A stretch of DNA of 42,341 nt from NCBI RefSeq assembly GCF_001570485.1, contig NZ_BCTA01000030.1, positions 1-42,341 on the forward strand, given 5' to 3'. The notes beneath the pieces are model-generated. The model worked only from the letters and a program-made list of their open reading frames with translations, made no database searches and was not told the origin of the DNA. This document shows positions 38,601 to 42,341 of this stretch, one piece after another. The first letter of the stretch is position 1. Every line of letters begins with the position of its first letter. The translations under genes and the position numbers were made by a program. This DNA comes from Mycolicibacterium novocastrense (GTDB lineage Bacteria; Actinomycetota; Actinomycetes; Mycobacteriales; Mycobacteriaceae).

Positions 38601-39314
38601 TCACGTGACGGACGTACCCACCAACAGTCCGACGACATAGGTCGCGGCGATCGCCATCGTCCCGAATGCCAGCTGACGTAGTGAGGCGAACCATATCGGT
38701 CGCCCGGTGAAACGCGCGGCCACACCCCCTGCGACGAGCAGGCCCACGCCACCACACGCCAGCCCTGCCCACAGCGAGTGGAAGCCGAGCAGGTACGGGA
38801 TCAGCGGGATGATCGCGCCGAGCGTGAACATCAGGAACGACGACCCACCCGCGACCCACGGCGAAGGCTTCTCCCGGGGGTCGACGCCGAGCTCCTGGAC
38901 CAGGTGGAAGTTCAAGGCCCGGTTCTCGTCGCGATGGACCTCGTCGGTGGCCTTGAGCGCGGTATCGCGGGTCATGCCCATGTCCATCAGCATCGCCACC
39001 AGTTCCGCCCTCTCGGCCTGCGGGTGCTTGCGAAAGGCTCGTCGCTCGACCAGTACCTCGGATTCGATCTGTTCGTTGGCGGTGGTCACCGAGGTGTACT
39101 CCCCCAGCGCCATCGAGAACGCGCCAGCCAACAGCCCCGCGACGCCGCTGATGACGACGGTGTTGGGGTCGGCCGCTGCGGCGACCCCCGCGATGAGCGC
39201 GGTGTTGCTGACCAGACCGTCCATCGCCCCGAAGGTGGCCGCGCGCAACCAGCCGCCGGTCACATCGGCGTGGCGGTGCGTCGAGGTGTGCGGCACTCCG
39301 GTCGGGGCGGACAT
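38601..39314 (-). CDS. VIT1/CCC1-family iron or manganese transporter
   Basis: This 237-residue membrane protein has about five membrane segments. The family signature FGAMDGLVSNTALIAGVAAA lies at about 28-47, followed by AFSMALGEYTSV near 66, a Glu-rich cytoplasmic metal-binding region (EQIESEVLVERRAF...ELVAMLMDMG, 80-115), and a C-terminal helical pair. Plant and yeast relatives move Fe2+ and Mn2+ out of the cytosol, and bacterial ones probably lower cytosolic metal. The ATG is the first credible start. It is divergent from the acyl-CoA oxidase gene with about 100 bases between, and lies just outside the disrupted island. Confidence 0.9.
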   Translation of the reverse strand: MSAPTGVPHTSTHRHADVTGGWLRAATFGAMDGLVSNTALIAGVAAAADPNTVVISGVAGLLAGAFSMALGEYTSVTTANEQIESEVLVERRAFRKHPQAERAELVAMLMDMGMTRDTALKATDEVHRDENRALNFHLVQELGVDPREKPSPWVAGGSSFLMFTLGAIIPLIPYLLGFHSLWAGLACGGVGLLVAGGVAARFTGRPIWFASLRQLAFGTMAIAATYVVGLLVGTSVT

Positions 39315-39415
39315 GAGGATGATTCAACGCCACGGATTTCGCCTGGTCCAGTGAGGATTGCCTGGGTTTAGCACATCACAGTTTGCGGGAGCGCGCGGAC
39401 GGCTACGGTCGAGTC

Positions 39416-41389
39416 ATGACCACCACTGCGGAACATCTGCGCAACGCGCTCGACGGCCGTTGGCGCGATGTGAAGAACCGGATGCGCGAGGAGCTCTCCA
39501 ACGAGATCTTCCGACCGCACTACACCCCCAACACCGTCATCGCCCGTACGAAGGTGGCGGAACAGCTCAAGATCATGGCGGCCATGGGGGCCGCCGAGGA
39601 CGGCTTCAAGAAGGAGCACGGCGGCAACGGCGACGTCGGTGCGGCCGTCACCCAGATCGAGATGCTGGCGATGAGCGATTTGTCGCTGATGGTGAAAGCC
39701 GGTGTGCAGTGGGGGCTGTTCGGCGGGGCCATCGAGAACCTCGGCACCGAGCGACACCACGAGAAGTACGTCAAGCCGATCATCGACTGCGAGCTCCTGG
39801 GCTGCTACGCGATGACCGAGACCGGTCACGGCAGCAATGTGCAGGCGTTGGAGACCACCGCCACCTACGATCCGGCCACCGAGGAGTTCGTCGTCGACTC
39901 CCCCACACCGACCGCCCGCAAGGACTACATCGGCGGAGCCGCCGAGACCGCCCGCATCGCCGCTGTTTTCGCCCAGCTGATCACTCCCGACGGGCAGGGC
40001 CACGGTGTGCACTGTGTGCTGGTGCCGATCCGCGACGAGGACGGCAACGACCTGCCCGGGGTGACGACGTCGGACTGCCACTACAAGGGCGGTCTGCCCG
40101 GCGTCGACAACGGCCGGATCCAGTTCGACAAGGTCCGCGTCCCGCGGGAGAACCTGCTCAACAGGTACGGCGACGTCGCACCCGACGGCACCTACAGTTC
40201 ACCGATCGAGAGCCCCGGCCGCCGCTTCTTCACCATGCTCGGCACGCTGGTGCGGGGCCGGGTCACGGTGGGTGGCAGCGCGGCGGCCGCGGCCCGCGTC
40301 GCACTCGACATCGCCACGCGATACGGCTTGCAGCGCAGGCAATTCGAGGCGCCGGGCGAGGACCACGAGGTGGTCATCATGGACTACCTGGTACATCAGC
40401 GCCGGCTGCTGCCGCTGATCGCCGAATCGTATGCGCTGCAGTTCGCGCAGAACGAACTCGTCGCCAAATGCCACGACCTGCAGAGCGCCGAGGATCCCGA
40501 CCCGGAGGAGCAGCGTGAGCTCGAGGGCCGCGCGGCGGGGCTGAAGGCCGCCAACACGTGGCACGCCACCCGCGCGATCCAGGAGGCCCGCGAGGCCTGC
40601 GGCGGGGCGGGCTACATGGCCGAGAACAGGCTGATCGCATTGAAGGCCGACACCGACGTGTTCACCACCTTCGAGGGCGACAACCACGTCCTGACGCAGT
40701 TGGTGGCCAAGCAACTGCTCACCGCGTACGCCGACGACGTCAAGAGCATGAGCCCGGTCGAATGGGTGCGGTTCGCCGCGAACTTCGCCGGTGAACGGGT
40801 GCTCAAACGCACTGCGGCCGAGACGATCATGCAGACGATCCTCGACACCCGGCAGGACAACGAGGAGGAAGGCAGCCTGTTCAACCGCGGCACTCAGGTC
40901 AAGATGTTCGAGGACCGCGAGGAATACATGCTGTCCACGGTGGCGCGCCGGTTGCAGGGCAAGTCGAAGGAGATGAGCGAGTTCGACGCCTTCAACGCGG
41001 TGCAGGACCACGTGCTGCACTGCGCCCAGGCCCACATCGACCGGGTGATCCTGGAAGCCTTCGTCGCCGGCATCGATGCGTGCGAGGACGAAGAGGCGCG
41101 CAAGATCCTGAACATGGTGTGCGATCTGTACGCGCTGTCGGTGATCGAAAAGGACCGAGCGTGGTTCATCGAGCACAGGTTCATCTCGACCGAACGCGCG
41201 AAGGCCGTCACCCGTGGCGTCAACGAACGCTGCCGGACGCTGCGCCCGTACGCCGAACTTCTCGTCGACGGCTTCGGCATCCCCGAACAGTTGCGTTACG
41301 CGGAGATGCTGCATCCCGAGCGCATCCCCGACGCCGACGAGCACACCGAGCAGAACGCGATCAGCTCGGGCACGATCGAACCGAAGTAG
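39416..41389 (+). CDS. Acyl-CoA oxidase/dehydrogenase, long form
   Basis: The 657-residue flavoprotein is longer than typical acyl-CoA dehydrogenases and resembles peroxisomal acyl-CoA oxidases. The dehydrogenase core shows ETGHGSNVQALETTATYD (near 137), KDYIGGAAETARIAAVFAQL and RGRVTVGGSAAAAARVALDI, then EACGGAGYMAENRL. The helical C-terminal extension of about 200 residues (from around 440) is like the second domain of oxidases. It would form trans-2-enoyl-CoA, with oxygen or ETF as acceptor undecided. I start at ATG 39416 rather than upstream Met codons, as family likeness begins there. The gene looks intact and is monocistronic. Confidence 0.88.
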   Translation: MTTTAEHLRNALDGRWRDVKNRMREELSNEIFRPHYTPNTVIARTKVAEQLKIMAAMGAAEDGFKKEHGGNGDVGAAVTQIEMLAMSDLSLMVKAGVQWGLFGGAIENLGTERHHEKYVKPIIDCELLGCYAMTETGHGSNVQALETTATYDPATEEFVVDSPTPTARKDYIGGAAETARIAAVFAQLITPDGQGHGVHCVLVPIRDEDGNDLPGVTTSDCHYKGGLPGVDNGRIQFDKVRVPRENLLNRYGDVAPDGTYSSPIESPGRRFFTMLGTLVRGRVTVGGSAAAAARVALDIATRYGLQRRQFEAPGEDHEVVIMDYLVHQRRLLPLIAESYALQFAQNELVAKCHDLQSAEDPDPEEQRELEGRAAGLKAANTWHATRAIQEAREACGGAGYMAENRLIALKADTDVFTTFEGDNHVLTQLVAKQLLTAYADDVKSMSPVEWVRFAANFAGERVLKRTAAETIMQTILDTRQDNEEEGSLFNRGTQVKMFEDREEYMLSTVARRLQGKSKEMSEFDAFNAVQDHVLHCAQAHIDRVILEAFVAGIDACEDEEARKILNMVCDLYALSVIEKDRAWFIEHRFISTERAKAVTRGVNERCRTLRPYAELLVDGFGIPEQLRYAEMLHPERIPDADEHTEQNAISSGTIEPK

Positions 41390-41455
41390 TTCTTGGGATC
41401 GGTAGCCGCTCTGACGGTCTGTACTTGATCGCACCTCACGACGAAGGAAGCGATC

Positions 41456-41764
41456 ATGAAACAACTTTCGCGATTCGCCGCAGCAGCGACGGTATCCGGC
41501 GGTCTTGCGCTGGCCGGATTGGGATTGGCGAGCGGCGCCGGTGCCGACTACTACTGGTTCAGCTGGTGCCCCGGCCAGAGTCCGCCCTCGGCAGCGTCGG
41601 ACCGCAACCTGGACTGGAATTGGAACGTCTGCCACCAGTACCGGTATCAGGGCAACGATCTCATCGATGAGAGCGGTCGCCTCTATCCGGCGCCGCCGCC
41701 GGCGCCCGGCGCCATCTGCGGTAGGGACCTGTTCACCGGGACGCCCATCTACTGCGGTGCCTGA
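41456..41764 (+). CDS. Small secreted protein (102 aa)
   Basis: I do not recognise a named family. The precursor has a clear Sec signal peptide (MKQLSRFAAAATVSGGLALA, cleavage near AGA-DYY) and a mature part of about 72 residues rich in Trp, Tyr and Pro, with four cysteines (38, 59, 88, 99) able to form two disulfides. GAAGGAAG precedes the ATG by 6 bases. Short exported proteins of this style are common in mycobacteria, many with unknown roles. It is convergent with the SnoaL-like gene, with a hairpin between them. Confidence 0.75.
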   Translation: MKQLSRFAAAATVSGGLALAGLGLASGAGADYYWFSWCPGQSPPSAASDRNLDWNWNVCHQYRYQGNDLIDESGRLYPAPPPAPGAICGRDLFTGTPIYCGA

Positions 41765-41785
41765 CGGGACGGCCCGCCGCCCCGT
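41764..41785. terminator. Hairpin between convergent genes
   Basis: ACGGGACGG (41764-41772) and CCGCCCCGT (41777-41785) pair at 8 of 9 positions around a CCCG loop, starting within the stop codon of the secreted-protein gene and 28 bases from the SnoaL-like stop. No U-run follows, as is common for mycobacterial terminators, so it may act in both directions. Confidence 0.5.
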
Positions 41786-41812
41786 GACGACGAGCCATCC
41801 TGCACGTGGCGC

Positions 41813-42202
41813 TCAGCCCGCGGCCAGCTCCTTCTTCCCGTACACGCGCTCCATCAGGGCGGTGTCGCCATGGATCCTCACGGCGATTGTCTTTCCGTCA
41901 CGAACCGTGAATACGTCTGCATCCCGGCCGATTTGGCCGTCGACGCTGATTTCCGTGAGTGCGACGACGGTGTCCCCCTCGGCGGTCATCTGGTCGACCC
42001 TGATGCTGATCGGCCTCTGCGCAAGTCGGCCGAGGTACTCCATCAACTCGGTCTTGCCGTGGTAAGTGCCGCTGACAGCGCTCTCGCCGGGCTGAACCCA
42101 TTCGATGTCGTCGTCGAACAGACTCATCAACGACTCCATGTCTCCGGCTGCGAAAGCCTCGTACCCGCGTCGGATGAGTTCCTTGTTTTCCTGCTCGGAC
42201 AT
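41813..42202 (-). CDS. SnoaL/NTF2-like protein
   Basis: This 129-residue single-domain protein has the cone-shaped SnoaL/ketosteroid-isomerase-like fold: N-terminal helices ENKELIRRGYEAFAAGDMES (5-24), then the DDIEWVQPGESAVSGTYHGK strand region (31-50), and C-terminal strands IAVRIHGDTALMERVYGK. Members range from isomerases and hydrolases to non-catalytic scaffolds, so function is open. AGGAAGATC precedes the ATG. It is the last gene in the window; the 139 bases to its right contain only its likely promoter and no other gene I can support. Confidence 0.85.
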   Translation of the reverse strand: MSEQENKELIRRGYEAFAAGDMESLMSLFDDDIEWVQPGESAVSGTYHGKTELMEYLGRLAQRPISIRVDQMTAEGDTVVALTEISVDGQIGRDADVFTVRDGKTIAVRIHGDTALMERVYGKKELAAG

Positions 42203-42341
42203 TTCGATCTTCCTTTGTGCGCATCCGATAACTTCGGCCGCGAGAGCGTGGCCGGTCTAGCCCGGATTTTGCGTGGTAATTGGTGTGGGTTCGGTGTGAT
42301 GCCGAGTTGTGTTGTTGGGTAGTGGTTTTCGTGTGGTGGCG

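Overview
The window is high-GC actinobacterial DNA that reads as a chromosome segment of a Mycobacteriaceae species (Mycolicibacterium/Mycobacterium type). Supporting signs are homologues of M. tuberculosis Rv2314c-Rv2318 and Rv2325c-Rv2327 in the same order, a PepD-type protease with an MprA-like box, many fad-type genes, a mycofactocin-type SDR, an orphan YrbE fragment and short secreted mycobacterial-style proteins. All assignments rest on reading translations and motifs by eye; no database was searched.

Layout. 1-4.9 kb: an ABC-2 exporter pair, a 530-base gene-poor gap, a 61-residue helical protein and a P450. 4.9-8.0 kb (minus): a PepD-like HtrA protease, a crotonase, a GRDP-like protein of unknown function and a 44-residue peptide ORF just upstream of it. 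8.4-9.0 kb: a secreted excalibur protein, four tandem 22-25 bp repeats resembling an insertion-sequence end, a CAT-anticodon tRNA and a 58-bp nested hairpin. 9.0-12.7 kb (minus): an AhpD-like protein and a TldD/PmbA pair, divergent from uspABC (12.8-15.8 kb), a sugar importer. 15.8-18.7 kb (minus): an ECF transporter (T protein plus an S-A-A' fusion), divergent from a MarR regulator.

19.2-38.3 kb is a lipid-catabolic island. It holds a truncated amidohydrolase, an AveC-like membrane protein, an LLM flavin oxidoreductase, a mycofactocin-type SDR, a CoA ligase, an Ltp2-like thiolase, a DUF35 protein, a crotonase, a tandem GntR regulator, a second CoA ligase, a TesB thioesterase, a conserved DUF7064/7065-like protein, a family III CoA transferase, a second GntR regulator, an Mce-type permease fragment, two acyl-CoA dehydrogenases and a P450. 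Together they fit activation, oxidation, retro-aldol cleavage and beta-oxidation of a branched or cyclic lipid (steroid- or terpenoid-like). Nine loci are interrupted or truncated by frameshifts, an in-frame stop or deletion scars, while genes on both sides look intact, so the island appears to be decaying. Three near-identical 14-bp elements and a looser fourth precede its transcription units and are a candidate shared operator.

38.6-42.3 kb: a VIT-family metal transporter, a large acyl-CoA oxidase/dehydrogenase, a small secreted protein and a SnoaL/NTF2-like protein.
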